A stretch of DNA of 64,000 bases from Campylobacter concisus (GCF_003048615.2 NZ_CP049263.1:744001-808000), one strand, 5' to 3'. Shown: positions 1-11,637, counted from the stretch's first letter. Made by a program: numbers and translations. Notes: a model not told the origin generated them from the letters alone.

Positions 1-2459
<2,459 letters not shown>

Positions 2460-2511
2460 AAATTATTTTTTTGTCATAAGATATTTAAAATACGTTTAAT
2501 ATTTCTTGGTG

Positions 2512-2517
2512 TATAAT
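2512..2517 (+). promoter_or_regulatory. Sigma70-type -10 element before the Lap-type operon
   Basis: A perfect TATAAT preceded directly by TG lies 53 bases before the start codon of the TolC-like gene, after a T-rich stretch (about 2465-2472). This matches the Campylobacter promoter style: strong -10, AT-rich upstream periodicity and no clear -35. It is the only good promoter I see ahead of the 2571-12256 gene string. Confidence 0.6.
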
Positions 2518-2570
2518 TCGCACCAAAAGTCAAGCAAAAGTTTGGCAATAAAAGGTAAAAGGATCTAGTT

Positions 2571-4250
2571 ATGAAAAAGATGTTAGCAATTAGTGCTTTG
2601 GCTGCAGCAACACTGTTGTCTGCTCAAGATGTCCCTTATAGGATTTTTCTAGCTTCATTCGCTCAAGATGATAGCGCTGCTAGAATCGATAGTGCTGTTA
2701 GTAAAGTAAACAGCAAAATATCAGATAGCAGACTAACTACTGGCGTTTATGAAGTTGGTGGAAGAAAGTTTTTATATGTTGATACAGCTCCAGTTTCTGA
2801 AAATGAAGCTAATGAGTTACTTGCAAAAGTTCAAAATGAGTCAGGTTATAAAGATGCTTTAATGAGAGCTAAGTCACCTGTAACAAATGCTCAGTCAGCT
2901 AAAAAATCTAATATAGAGCAAACTATATCAGCAGAGCCTAAAGCAGTAGCTACAGCACAAGCTGATGATAGCGTATTGACTTTGGATCAAGTTGTAAAAA
3001 CTATTTTAAATGAAAACCCAAGCTTAAAAGCTACAGAATTTAACTACTTACAAGTAGGCAAAGACCTAAAAATAGCTAAAAATGCTTACTATCCAACACT
3101 TGATGCAGCTGCTAGAGTAGGATATGAGAGAAAACGTCTTGATGATGGTCTTACAACAAGAAGAGGTGATGGCAGAGTATCTGGCGCATCTTTAACTTTA
3201 GTTGAAAACCTCTATAATGGTGGTGCTGATAAAAACAGAATCAACTCTCAAAGTGCAAGACTTGACTCAGCTGCTTACACAGTAGCTCAAGCTGCAGATA
3301 GACTAACACTAAGCGCTGCAAATGCTTACCTACAAGTTCTTCAAACAAAGAGAATTCTTGACATTGAAGAAGAAAACGTAAAAAGCCATGAAGAAATTTA
3401 TAGCCAAATCAAAGATAGAGCAAGATCAGGTTACGGCGTAGCTTCTGAAGAGAGACAAGCTGGATCACGTTATACTTTGGCTCAATCAAACTATATAGCT
3501 GCAAAAAATAACTATGAAGACGCACTTTCTACATTTGAAAAACTATATGGAAGAAAAGTTGCTGCTAAAAACCTAGTAATGCCTGAATTTAACCTGCCAT
3601 TACCAAGCACTAAAGAGGCTGTTTATGACAAAGCTGTTCTTTGTAACCCAACACTTCTAGTTCAAAGATCAAACATTGCTATGGCAGAGTCTGTTGTAAA
3701 AGAGTCAAATGCGCCATTTTTGCCAAAACTAGATCTTGTTGTGTCAGGTGCTTATGATCACTCAAATGTTTTATATGATGATTATGAAGAGCAAACATTT
3801 GACGCTCTTTTAAGACTAAACTATAACCTTTACAACAAAGGCAATGATAAGCTAAATAAAGAGAAGAGCCAACTTGCTGTTCAACAAGAGCAACAAACTA
3901 TGGACAACCTTGTAAGAGAGCTTAAAGAGTCTTTAGAATTCTCATGGCAAAACTATGTTCTTAACCAAGAGAAAATGGGATATCTAAATCAACACGTTGA
4001 GTATGCAAAAGCTACACTTGATGCTTACCAAGATGAGTTTAGAATCGGTCGCCGTGACCTTATCAACCTACTTGATGCAGAAAATGAGTACAACACAGCT
4101 TTAAAAGAGATCGCTACAACTGAGACTGCACTATCTTATGCAAAATATAGATTGCTAGATAACATGGGTATGGTTTCAGATAGTTTTGAGCCAGGCTTTG
4201 CTAAGAGATATATTCAAGGCGCTTGCAGTATTCAAAACGACTTAAGATAA
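2571..4250 (+). CDS. TolC-family outer membrane protein with N-terminal SPOR-like domain (LapE-like)
   Basis: This is the outer membrane exit duct of the type I secretion system encoded just downstream. An N-terminal signal peptide (about residues 1-19) is followed by a segment at about 25-105 that reads like a SPOR (peptidoglycan-binding) domain, then a linker, then the TolC-type domain from about residue 134 to the end with its two long helical repeats. The C-terminal half contains an RIGRRDLINLLDAENEY segment typical of this family. At 559 residues it is about 100 longer than a plain TolC, because of the extra domain. The ribosome-binding site AAAGGA precedes the ATG. The TolC assignment is firm; the SPOR reading is by eye. 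Confidence 0.88.
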   Translation: MKKMLAISALAAATLLSAQDVPYRIFLASFAQDDSAARIDSAVSKVNSKISDSRLTTGVYEVGGRKFLYVDTAPVSENEANELLAKVQNESGYKDALMRAKSPVTNAQSAKKSNIEQTISAEPKAVATAQADDSVLTLDQVVKTILNENPSLKATEFNYLQVGKDLKIAKNAYYPTLDAAARVGYERKRLDDGLTTRRGDGRVSGASLTLVENLYNGGADKNRINSQSARLDSAAYTVAQAADRLTLSAANAYLQVLQTKRILDIEEENVKSHEEIYSQIKDRARSGYGVASEERQAGSRYTLAQSNYIAAKNNYEDALSTFEKLYGRKVAAKNLVMPEFNLPLPSTKEAVYDKAVLCNPTLLVQRSNIAMAESVVKESNAPFLPKLDLVVSGAYDHSNVLYDDYEEQTFDALLRLNYNLYNKGNDKLNKEKSQLAVQQEQQTMDNLVRELKESLEFSWQNYVLNQEKMGYLNQHVEYAKATLDAYQDEFRIGRRDLINLLDAENEYNTALKEIATTETALSYAKYRLLDNMGMVSDSFEPGFAKRYIQGACSIQNDLR

Positions 4251-4264
4251 AAATTTAAAAAGTG

Positions 4265-4930
4265 ATGACCATGAGGGTCAAAGCAAAATTCTGGACGCTT
4301 ACTTTAAGCGTCCTTTTTTCGTTATTAGCATTAAATGCTGTCGGGGATTTTATAAAACAAACAACGATAGCAAAGGTGGCTAAAATTTATGGAGAAGATG
4401 CAAGAAGAAGGGCATCGGCATTAAATTCTTTAATGACTTCATTGCAAGATGCAACCGAACAAGAGAAATTAATAAAAGTAAATGATTTTTTTAACTCTTT
4501 TAGGTGGGTTGATGATATGCAACTTTGGCATAAAAAAGATTACTGGGCTACCAGAATGGAATTTGTAGGAAAAGGCGCTGGTGACTGCGAAGACTACGTT
4601 ATCGCAAAGTATTTCACCCTAAAGCAACTTGGAATTCCAACTCAAAAATTATACTTCACATACGTTAAAGCCTTAAGATACAACCAAGCACATATGGTTT
4701 TGGCATATTATGATACACCAAAGTCTATTCCATTAATTTTAGACAACATAAATGGTAAAATAAAAATCGCAACTCAAAGAACAGACCTTGTGCCAGTTTA
4801 TAGTTTCAACGGTGATTCGCTATACTTGGCAAAACAAGAAGGTCTTGGTCAGGCAATACCAGGTGGAAATAAAAAACAAAATCCTAAGTGGATGGAACTA
4901 ATAGATAGGATAGGAAAAGAGGATTTATGA
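4265..4930 (+). CDS. lapG: LapG-like periplasmic cysteine protease (bacterial transglutaminase-like)
   Basis: In the Lap system LapG cuts the N-terminal region of a giant adhesin and so releases it from the cell. The protein begins with a membrane/signal segment (about residues 6-26). It shows the family's Cys-His-Asp triad: C108 in GAGDCEDY, H143 in QAHMVLAYY and D160 in ILDNI. The Asp and Glu flanking the catalytic Cys are the residues that bind calcium in studied LapG proteins. The DYWAT and DLVPVYSFN segments are also typical. A GTG at 4262, this ATG and an ATG at 4271 are all possible starts; none has a strong ribosome-binding site. The end overlaps the LapD-like gene by 4 bases, as expected for a protease and its inhibitor-receptor. 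Confidence 0.9.
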   Translation: MTMRVKAKFWTLTLSVLFSLLALNAVGDFIKQTTIAKVAKIYGEDARRRASALNSLMTSLQDATEQEKLIKVNDFFNSFRWVDDMQLWHKKDYWATRMEFVGKGAGDCEDYVIAKYFTLKQLGIPTQKLYFTYVKALRYNQAHMVLAYYDTPKSIPLILDNINGKIKIATQRTDLVPVYSFNGDSLYLAKQEGLGQAIPGGNKKQNPKWMELIDRIGKEDL

Positions 4931-6876
4931 CGCTATTTAAACAGATTATGATCGCTGTGATAGCTTTTGGCATCGTGATTTTTATGGCTGTTGGCTACTT
5001 AAATTTTAAGAGCCTAAATGGATACATCAACGACCAGCTCGGTGAAAACGCAAGGCACACAGCAAACTCACTTGGACTTGCTTTAAAGCCGATAGTTGAT
5101 CCTGAGGATATGTCTCTGGCACAAACGATGATAAATTCTATGTTTGATAGCGGCAGATACAAGCTCATTAAACTTGAAGATGTCGATGGTAAGGTGCTCA
5201 TAGAAAATTCTCAACAAACTATCGTTAAAGATATCCCTGAGTGGTTTTATAAGATCGCTAAATTTGAAGCACCTGTTGCAACTAGCGAGATCATGACTGG
5301 CTGGGCTAAATTTGGCACACTCTATGTTCAAGGTAGCACAGCACTTGCTTACAACGAGCTTTACTCAAACTCAAAAAATATTTTTAACTTTCTAGCTTTA
5401 ATGATCATCATCGCTCTTGTCGTGGCGTTTTTTGCTCTTAAGGCGATATTTAGACCACTTGTTAAGGTGCAGGATCAAGCTGAAGCGATACTTGATAATA
5501 AATTTATCATCCAAAAGAGAATTCCATTCACAACAGACCTTAAAAAGATGGTGCTCGCCATGAACTCGATGGTTAGCAAGGTTCAAGACATATTTGAAAG
5601 AGAGGCGGCTACGCTTAGCAAGTATCAAGAGCTTTTATATAAAGACTCTATGAGCGGTACTTACAATAGAAGATTTTTCCAAACTAAATTTAGCGAGTAT
5701 TTAGCAAGTGAAGAGTATTCAAGCGGTGTTGCTTCGCTTGTTAGCTTTAAAGATCTAGCAGGGCTAAAAGGCGTTCTTGGCTTTGAAAAATGGCAAAGTG
5801 TCATCATAAAAATAGCCCAAATTTTACAAGAAAAATCAACCGAAAATGACCAAAATGCGATCGTTGCAAGGCTAAATGACAACGATTTTATCTTGCTTTC
5901 TTACGGTAAAAACTCATCAAATTTCTCAGCTTTAGACGATAAGATCATGGCTGAGTTTAAAAAACTCTATGCAAATTTCTCTATAAATGATAGCGAATGC
6001 CCAGTCAATGCTGCTATTGTCGAGTACTCGCCAAGCACTGACATGAGGACACTACTTACATCAGCTGACGTTACTTTGGCTAGCGCAAGACTAGCCGGCT
6101 GCTTTACTTGCAAAGAATTTAATGCAAATCAAAACACCTTAGTCATCGGCAAAGAGAAATACAAAGAGCTTATTTTTGACTCTATAAAAGAGGATAAATT
6201 TAAATTTGCAGCTCAAAAAGTAGTTGGTTTTGACTCAAACTTTGAGCAGTATGAACTTTATCTAAGGCTCGTTGATAGCGAGGGCAAATGGCGTATGGCA
6301 TCATACTTTATGCCAATGGTAAATGAGCTAAATTTAGGTGCGATGCTCGATCTTCATATCCTAAATAGGATCGCTAGAATTTTGCCTGAAAATATCTTAC
6401 CTCAAGGAAGCTTAGCGATAAATTTGGGTAAAGAGATACTAAGCTCGGATGAAAATTTCTCAAAACTTGAAGCTACTCTTAAGAAAATCGCTCAAATTTC
6501 AAAATCTAAAAACTATATAGAAATTCCAAACAAAGACGATATTAGTATCGAAAGTATAGTTAGACTTACTAAAAAATTAAAAGAACTCGGCTTTGGTTTT
6601 GGATTTGATCACTTTGATCTTAATGCAAAAGGCATTGAGAAGCTAAAAGAATTTAATCCAGACTACGTAAAGATCCAGTCAAGCGTCTTAATCGACTTTT
6701 TAAGTGATAAATCAGGAGCAAACACAAAACAATCACTAGATGTTGTTTTAAGCTCAAAAGATATCATTTTGATTGCGATTGGTGTTGAGAGTGAAGAGCA
6801 AAAGAGTAAGCTAATTGAGCTTGGCATTAAAAATATGCAAGGAATTTACATAGATGAAATCAAAAATATTGGATGA
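4927..6876 (+). CDS. lapD: LapD-like c-di-GMP receptor with degenerate GGDEF and EAL domains
   Basis: LapD is an inner-membrane protein that binds c-di-GMP inside the cell and then sequesters LapG in the periplasm. The layout fits: membrane helix at about 5-25, a periplasmic domain to about 150, a second helix at about 152-172, a HAMP-like linker, a GGDEF-like domain (about 235-395) and an EAL-like domain (about 410-645). The GGDEF signature is replaced by LNDND (about 316-320) and the EAL signature by ELY (about 443-445), so both look enzymatically dead. In the periplasmic domain a GWAKFG segment carries W126, matching the tryptophan that LapD uses to hold LapG. It overlaps the protease gene by 4 bases and ends 3 bases before the ABC transporter gene. 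Confidence 0.9.
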   Translation: MTLFKQIMIAVIAFGIVIFMAVGYLNFKSLNGYINDQLGENARHTANSLGLALKPIVDPEDMSLAQTMINSMFDSGRYKLIKLEDVDGKVLIENSQQTIVKDIPEWFYKIAKFEAPVATSEIMTGWAKFGTLYVQGSTALAYNELYSNSKNIFNFLALMIIIALVVAFFALKAIFRPLVKVQDQAEAILDNKFIIQKRIPFTTDLKKMVLAMNSMVSKVQDIFEREAATLSKYQELLYKDSMSGTYNRRFFQTKFSEYLASEEYSSGVASLVSFKDLAGLKGVLGFEKWQSVIIKIAQILQEKSTENDQNAIVARLNDNDFILLSYGKNSSNFSALDDKIMAEFKKLYANFSINDSECPVNAAIVEYSPSTDMRTLLTSADVTLASARLAGCFTCKEFNANQNTLVIGKEKYKELIFDSIKEDKFKFAAQKVVGFDSNFEQYELYLRLVDSEGKWRMASYFMPMVNELNLGAMLDLHILNRIARILPENILPQGSLAINLGKEILSSDENFSKLEATLKKIAQISKSKNYIEIPNKDDISIESIVRLTKKLKELGFGFGFDHFDLNAKGIEKLKEFNPDYVKIQSSVLIDFLSDKSGANTKQSLDVVLSSKDIILIAIGVESEEQKSKLIELGIKNMQGIYIDEIKNIG

Positions 6877-6879
6877 TAG

Positions 6880-9018
6880 ATGCATAGCGATAAGATAAAA
6901 GACGAACTGCTTCAATGTTTGGTGATCTTTACCAAACTTCATAACAACCCATATAGTGCCGATGCTTTGACTATCGGTCTGCCTGTAAAAGATGGCGAAG
7001 AGATCGAGCTTTTTTCACTAAAGAGCTCGAAGTCTTTATTTTCTCGTGCAGCTTCACGTGCTGGCTTTGCATCAACGCTTGTCAGAAAAGACCTTGATCA
7101 AATTTCGCCTTTAGTTTTGCCTTGTATCTTGATGCTTAGAGGCAAAAAAGCTTGCATCTTGCAATCTTTCAGCGAAGACAAAAAGATGGCAAACATCATC
7201 ACGCCCGATCTTTCAACTGGTACTAGCACGATAGAAACAAGCAAGCTAAAAGATGAGTATCTAGGCTATGCTTACTACCTAAAACGTGAATTTGTCCCAG
7301 AAGATACAAGCTCGACAAAGCTTATCGACGCTGGTAATGATCACTGGTTTTGGGGCACTTTAAAGCGCTCTAAGAAAATTTACTTTGACGTCGTGATAGC
7401 AAGTTTTATCATAAACTTATTTGTCCTTGCAAGCCCACTCTTTACTATGAACGTCTATGACCGCGTTGTGCCAAATAACGCAGTTGAGACACTTTGGGTT
7501 CTAGCGCTTGGCGTGAGCGTCGTTTATGGCATCGATCTATTTTTAAAATTTGTTCGTTCGTATTTTCTTGAGATCGCAGGCAAGAAGAGCGATATCATTA
7601 TGAGCTCGATCTTGTTTGAGCGCGTCATGGATATGAAATTTAGCAATAAGCCAAAGTCGGTTGGTTCATTTGCTAGCAACTTAAAAGAATTTGACACAGT
7701 TAGAAATTTCTTCTCATCTGCGTCACTTGCTGCCATTGTTGATCTACCATTTGCGTTAATCTTCTTGATAGTTACCTACTTTATAGGAAGCTACCTTGTG
7801 CTTGTGCCTATCGTTATCATGATAGCTATTTTGTGCTACACATTTTTTATAAAAGACCCACTTCAAAACGCGATCAAAAGCACATTTGAGGCTTCAGCTA
7901 TGAAAAATGGAATTTTGATAGAGAGCCTTAGCAGCTTAGAGACCATTAAAACTCTTGGTGCTAGCGGACACGTGCAGTGGAACTGGGAGGAGGCGACTGG
8001 CGAGATAGCAAACAGAAGTATCAAATCAAAAATAATCACTACTTCGATCACAACCGTGACTTCATTTTTGGTGCAGTTAAACACTATCGCTATCATCGTT
8101 CTTGGCGTTTATATGATACAAGATACGCACCTTACTATGGGTGGTTTGATCGCTGCTGTTATGCTTAGTTCTCGTGCGATCGCCCCTATGGGTCAAGTAG
8201 CCTCACTAGCTGCAAATTTCGAGCAGACAAAGACAGCTTATCAAAGCCTTAGTAAGATCATGCAGATGCCAGTTGAAAGGCCTGAGGGCAAGAAATTTGT
8301 TAGAAGAAATTCTTTTGAGGGCAAGATAGAGTTTAAAAACGTTAGCTTTACATATCCAGATACTACAAAAGGCTCACTTGATAGGATAAATTTTGTCATT
8401 CAGCCAGGTGAGAAAGTAGGCATCATCGGTAGAAATGGCTCTGGTAAGACAACACTGCAAAAGATAATCCTAGGCCTTTATGCACCGACTGAAGGCTCAG
8501 TGCTAATCGATGGTATAGATATCAACCAGATCGACCCAGCTGACCTTAGAAGAAATATCGGCTACGTACCACAAGATGTTGTGCTATTTAAAGGAACAGT
8601 TAGAGAAAATATCGTGCAAAAAGCTCCATACGTTGATGATATGCAGATCATCAAGGCTGCAAAAGTGAGCGGCGTGGACGAGTATGTAAATGCTCACCCG
8701 CTTGGATTTGACATGCCAGTATTTGAAAGAGGCGATGGCATAAGTGGTGGTCAGCGCCAAAGTATAGCTGTGGCAAGGGCATTTTTGCTTGATAGTCCTA
8801 TCATCTTGCTTGATGAGCCTACAAATTCACTAGACAACACAGTTGAGAGCAAGCTAAAAGCAAATTTAAAGGTAAATACCGTAAATAAAACTATGATTTT
8901 AGTAACTCACAGAACATCGATGCTCGATCTTGTTGATAGGCTCATAGTGATGGATAACGGCAAAATTTTACTAGATGGTCCAAGAGACGAAGTTTTAGCT
9001 AGACTTAGTGGGAAGTGA
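6880..9018 (+). CDS. lapB: Type I secretion ABC transporter with inactive C39-like domain (LapB-like)
   Basis: This is the inner-membrane ATPase/permease that drives export of an RTX-type protein straight across both membranes. Domain order is an N-terminal peptidase-C39-like domain (about 1-140) with no Cys-His dyad where the peptidase would have one, a six-helix membrane domain (about 160-440), then the nucleotide-binding domain. Walker A is GRNGSGKT at 517-524, the ABC signature is SGGQRQ at 622-627, and Walker B with ILLDEPTNS follows. An inactive C39-like domain is the hallmark of exporters for large RTX adhesins and haemolysins, whose substrates keep their N termini. It follows the LapD-like gene by 3 bases and its stop overlaps the ribosome-binding region of the adaptor gene. 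Confidence 0.92.
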   Translation: MHSDKIKDELLQCLVIFTKLHNNPYSADALTIGLPVKDGEEIELFSLKSSKSLFSRAASRAGFASTLVRKDLDQISPLVLPCILMLRGKKACILQSFSEDKKMANIITPDLSTGTSTIETSKLKDEYLGYAYYLKREFVPEDTSSTKLIDAGNDHWFWGTLKRSKKIYFDVVIASFIINLFVLASPLFTMNVYDRVVPNNAVETLWVLALGVSVVYGIDLFLKFVRSYFLEIAGKKSDIIMSSILFERVMDMKFSNKPKSVGSFASNLKEFDTVRNFFSSASLAAIVDLPFALIFLIVTYFIGSYLVLVPIVIMIAILCYTFFIKDPLQNAIKSTFEASAMKNGILIESLSSLETIKTLGASGHVQWNWEEATGEIANRSIKSKIITTSITTVTSFLVQLNTIAIIVLGVYMIQDTHLTMGGLIAAVMLSSRAIAPMGQVASLAANFEQTKTAYQSLSKIMQMPVERPEGKKFVRRNSFEGKIEFKNVSFTYPDTTKGSLDRINFVIQPGEKVGIIGRNGSGKTTLQKIILGLYAPTEGSVLIDGIDINQIDPADLRRNIGYVPQDVVLFKGTVRENIVQKAPYVDDMQIIKAAKVSGVDEYVNAHPLGFDMPVFERGDGISGGQRQSIAVARAFLLDSPIILLDEPTNSLDNTVESKLKANLKVNTVNKTMILVTHRTSMLDLVDRLIVMDNGKILLDGPRDEVLARLSGK

Positions 9019-9020
9019 TT

Positions 9021-10487
9021 ATGCAAGAAGATATAAAAAATCAACAAAATGAAAATTTAAAGCCAGACGAAAAGCCAGTTCAAAAAAGCGACATAAAAGA
9101 TCAAGAGAGCGCTGGAGATCAAATTTTAAATAGCGTAGATGGCATCAAGTCAAACATCCAAGCAAAAAACTACGATGCTTATGACTTGAAATTTATGTCA
9201 AGCCTCTCAGAAGCAGTTTTGGCAAAAGCTCCATCAACCTCAAAAAAGATACTTTATGCAGTTAGCATAACTGTATTTTGGCTACTTCTTTGGGCTTCGT
9301 GGGCGCAGATAGATGAGATAACAAGAGGTAGTGGCAAGATCATCCCATCAGGCAAAAACCAAGCGATACAAAACCTTGAGGGTGGTATCGTAGATCAAAT
9401 TTTTGTAAAAGAGGGCGATGAGGTTAAAAAAGATCAAATTTTAATCAGGCTTGATAATAAAAACTTTACAAGTAGCTACGGCGAGTCAAAGCTAAGACTT
9501 GATGAGCTTCAGGCTAAATTTATGAGGCTTGATGCTGAAGCAAATGATAAAGAATTTGACTACAACGAAACAAGAGATGCGAACAATAGCAAGGCTGTAA
9601 GATACGAGATAAGCTTGCATAACTCAAACATCGATCACCTAAATGAGCAAATAGGAATTCTAACAGAGCAGATCCATCAACGCCAAAGTGAGCTAAATGA
9701 GCTTAGAAATAAAATTTCTCAAACTCAAAATAGCTACAACCTTGTTTTAAAAGAAAAAGCTATCATGGAGCCTATCTTTAAAAAAGGCCTTGTTAGTGAG
9801 GTCGAGTATATCCAGCTTCAAAGACGTGTAAATGACCTAAAGGGCGAGCTTGACGCATCTGTGCTTGCTGTACCAAGGGTCGAATCAACCATAAAAGAGG
9901 CAAAAAATAAGATAGAAGAGGCAAAGCTGGCATTTAAAAATAATGCAAAAAAAGAGCTGAACGAAGTCTCTGCTGAGATCGCAAGGATAAACGAGTCGCA
10001 AATCAGCCTAAGCGACAGGGTTGAAAGAACCTATGTAAGATCTCCGGTAAATGGTATCGTTAGTAAGATGATGGTGCATACAGTCTCTGGCGTTATCAAG
10101 CCTGGTGAAAACATAGCTGAGATCGTCCCACTAGAAGATAAGCTCATCGCTGAGGTAAAGGTCAAGCCAGCTGACGTTGCATTCTTAAGACCTGGACTTG
10201 ATACGATGGTTAAATTTACGGCGTATGATTTTAGTATTTATGGCGGCTTAAAAGGCAAAGTAACGCAGATCAGTGCCGATACTGAGACAAATGAAAAAAC
10301 AGGCGAGAGCTACTATCTAGTCAGGATAGAAACTGAGAAAAACTATCTTGGCAGCGAAGAGAAGCCACTTAGGATCAAGGTTGGTATGATAGTTTCAGCC
10401 GATATCATCACCGGTAAAAAGACAATACTTGACTATCTGCTAAAACCTATCTTAAAAGCAAAACAAAACGCTTTAACGGAGCGATAA
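9021..10487 (+). CDS. lapC: HlyD-family periplasmic adaptor of the type I secretion system (LapC-like)
   Basis: The membrane fusion protein links the inner-membrane ABC exporter to the TolC-like duct. It has a charged cytoplasmic N-terminal tail (about 1-75), one membrane helix (about 85-103), the first half of the lipoyl-type barrel (GSGKIIPSG onward), a long coiled coil (about 160-325) and the second half of the barrel, ending in the beta-domain. This is the standard HlyD layout. A GTG at 9015 is in frame, but GGAAG at 9011-9015 is well spaced for the ATG at 9021, so I use that start. The stop codon TAA shares one base with the next ATG. Confidence 0.92.
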   Translation: MQEDIKNQQNENLKPDEKPVQKSDIKDQESAGDQILNSVDGIKSNIQAKNYDAYDLKFMSSLSEAVLAKAPSTSKKILYAVSITVFWLLLWASWAQIDEITRGSGKIIPSGKNQAIQNLEGGIVDQIFVKEGDEVKKDQILIRLDNKNFTSSYGESKLRLDELQAKFMRLDAEANDKEFDYNETRDANNSKAVRYEISLHNSNIDHLNEQIGILTEQIHQRQSELNELRNKISQTQNSYNLVLKEKAIMEPIFKKGLVSEVEYIQLQRRVNDLKGELDASVLAVPRVESTIKEAKNKIEEAKLAFKNNAKKELNEVSAEIARINESQISLSDRVERTYVRSPVNGIVSKMMVHTVSGVIKPGENIAEIVPLEDKLIAEVKVKPADVAFLRPGLDTMVKFTAYDFSIYGGLKGKVTQISADTETNEKTGESYYLVRIETEKNYLGSEEKPLRIKVGMIVSADIITGKKTILDYLLKPILKAKQNALTER

Positions 10488-10984
10488 TGCAAAAATCAGC
10501 TAGCTTTGAGCGAAATTTTAGCGAATATCAAATTTCAAGAGCAAAGCTGGCTGAGGAATTTGTCATTTTAAATGATGGCAAAATATGCGATCTAATCGGA
10601 AGAGAGGTCGTTAAATTTCTCTTTAAAGACTGTGAAAAAAGCTTTGATGAGATGATAAATTTAAAAAAAGAAGAGCACATCAGCTTAGCTGGGCTAAAGA
10701 TAGAGGATGAGCTAGTAAGCAGCATCAAGATATCAATTAGCGGCTACGATGAAAACAGCGACAGCTTGGACTTTGATCTAAATTTACTATCTCTTAGCGT
10801 GCCATATAGATACGCCATATCAAATGGTTGTTTTGAGATGAGTATCTTTTTAAAAGAAGACAAAGAAGTGGTTGAGAAATTCTTATCCACTTTTAGTTAT
10901 AAATTTGAGGCAAATAGTGGCAAGGAACGCTACTTGATCGTTTTCGTAAATGAGTCAAAAATTTACGAGCAAACCTATATGTGA
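10487..10984 (+). CDS. Hypothetical protein within the Lap-type operon
   Basis: I do not recognise this 165-residue protein. It has no signal peptide or membrane helix and no PilZ signature (RxxxR and DxSxxG are absent), so it is probably cytoplasmic. It is rich in Glu, Lys, Ser and Ile and alternates short beta-like stretches with charged turns. Its start overlaps the adaptor stop by one base and the LuxR-type regulator follows after 11 bases, so it is tightly held within the secretion/proteolysis gene string. A role with the exporter or its substrate is only an inference from position. Confidence 0.7.
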   Translation: MQKSASFERNFSEYQISRAKLAEEFVILNDGKICDLIGREVVKFLFKDCEKSFDEMINLKKEEHISLAGLKIEDELVSSIKISISGYDENSDSLDFDLNLLSLSVPYRYAISNGCFEMSIFLKEDKEVVEKFLSTFSYKFEANSGKERYLIVFVNESKIYEQTYM

Positions 10985-10995
10985 CATAAGGAAAT

Positions 10996-11637
10996 ATGGT
11001 TATGAATGTGGTTTTTTTTACTCAAAATGGTTCGCTTAATAATCTTTGGCGAGGGTATTTTTCAGATGACGATGTGAAATTTACTCATAATAAAAAGGAT
11101 TTTTTTGCAAATTTAAACGACGAGGTCGATATCGTCGGTATCGATACAAATGCTTTTAAAGATAGCCTTGATGAAAATATAAAAACCATTCATGAAAGTT
11201 TTCCAAATATAAAATGTCTAATCCTTGCAAACGAACCAAAATTTAGTGAAGGCAAACATCTGCTGGCTCTTGGTGTCAAAGGATATGCAAACTCACACAT
11301 GAGAAAGACACACTTTGAAGATGCCTTTGAGACGATTTTAAATGGCAAAGTTTGGCTTTATCCAGAATTTATCCAAGCGATGATCGGAGAACTAACTGGC
11401 TCATATATAAATAATGAAAGTGAAACTTTAGAGAAAAAGTCTGATCTAAGCGAGCTTAGCTCACGCGAAAAAGAGATCGCAAACTTAATCTACCAAGGTC
11501 TAACAAACAATGAAATTTCAGAGCAAACAGGCATTACTTTAAGGACGGTAAAGGCGCACACTACGTCGATTTACAGCAAGCTAAATGTGAAAGATAGAAT
11601 AGGTCTTGTGCTTTTAATGAAGCAGCTGCATGTGTAA
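10996..11637 (+). CDS. LuxR/NarL-type regulator with degenerate receiver domain
   Basis: The C-terminal 65 residues form a typical LuxR helix-turn-helix (LSSREKEIANLIYQGLTNNE, then a TVKAHTTSIYSKL recognition helix), so this is a DNA-binding regulator. The N-terminal half has the length and fold pattern of a response-regulator receiver and keeps D50. It lacks the acidic pair after beta-1 and the conserved Lys after beta-5 (the segment there reads GYANSHMRK), so normal phosphorylation is doubtful. No histidine kinase gene is nearby. An ATG at 11002 is an alternative start with better spacing from AAGG. Its end overlaps the second protease gene by 8 bases, so it may control this locus. Confidence 0.85.
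   Translation: MVMNVVFFTQNGSLNNLWRGYFSDDDVKFTHNKKDFFANLNDEVDIVGIDTNAFKDSLDENIKTIHESFPNIKCLILANEPKFSEGKHLLALGVKGYANSHMRKTHFEDAFETILNGKVWLYPEFIQAMIGELTGSYINNESETLEKKSDLSELSSREKEIANLIYQGLTNNEISEQTGITLRTVKAHTTSIYSKLNVKDRIGLVLLMKQLHV

Noticed and set aside
4927-6876. Active dual cyclase/phosphodiesterase
   Set aside because: Both the GGDEF and EAL signatures are replaced, and the layout and neighbouring protease gene fit a receptor instead.
10996-11637. VpsT-type c-di-GMP-binding motif (W-F/L/M-T/S-R) in the LuxR-type regulator
   Set aside because: The matching place reads WLYP within VWLYPEF, which lacks the needed Thr/Ser and Arg and resembles the ordinary NarL-type segment.
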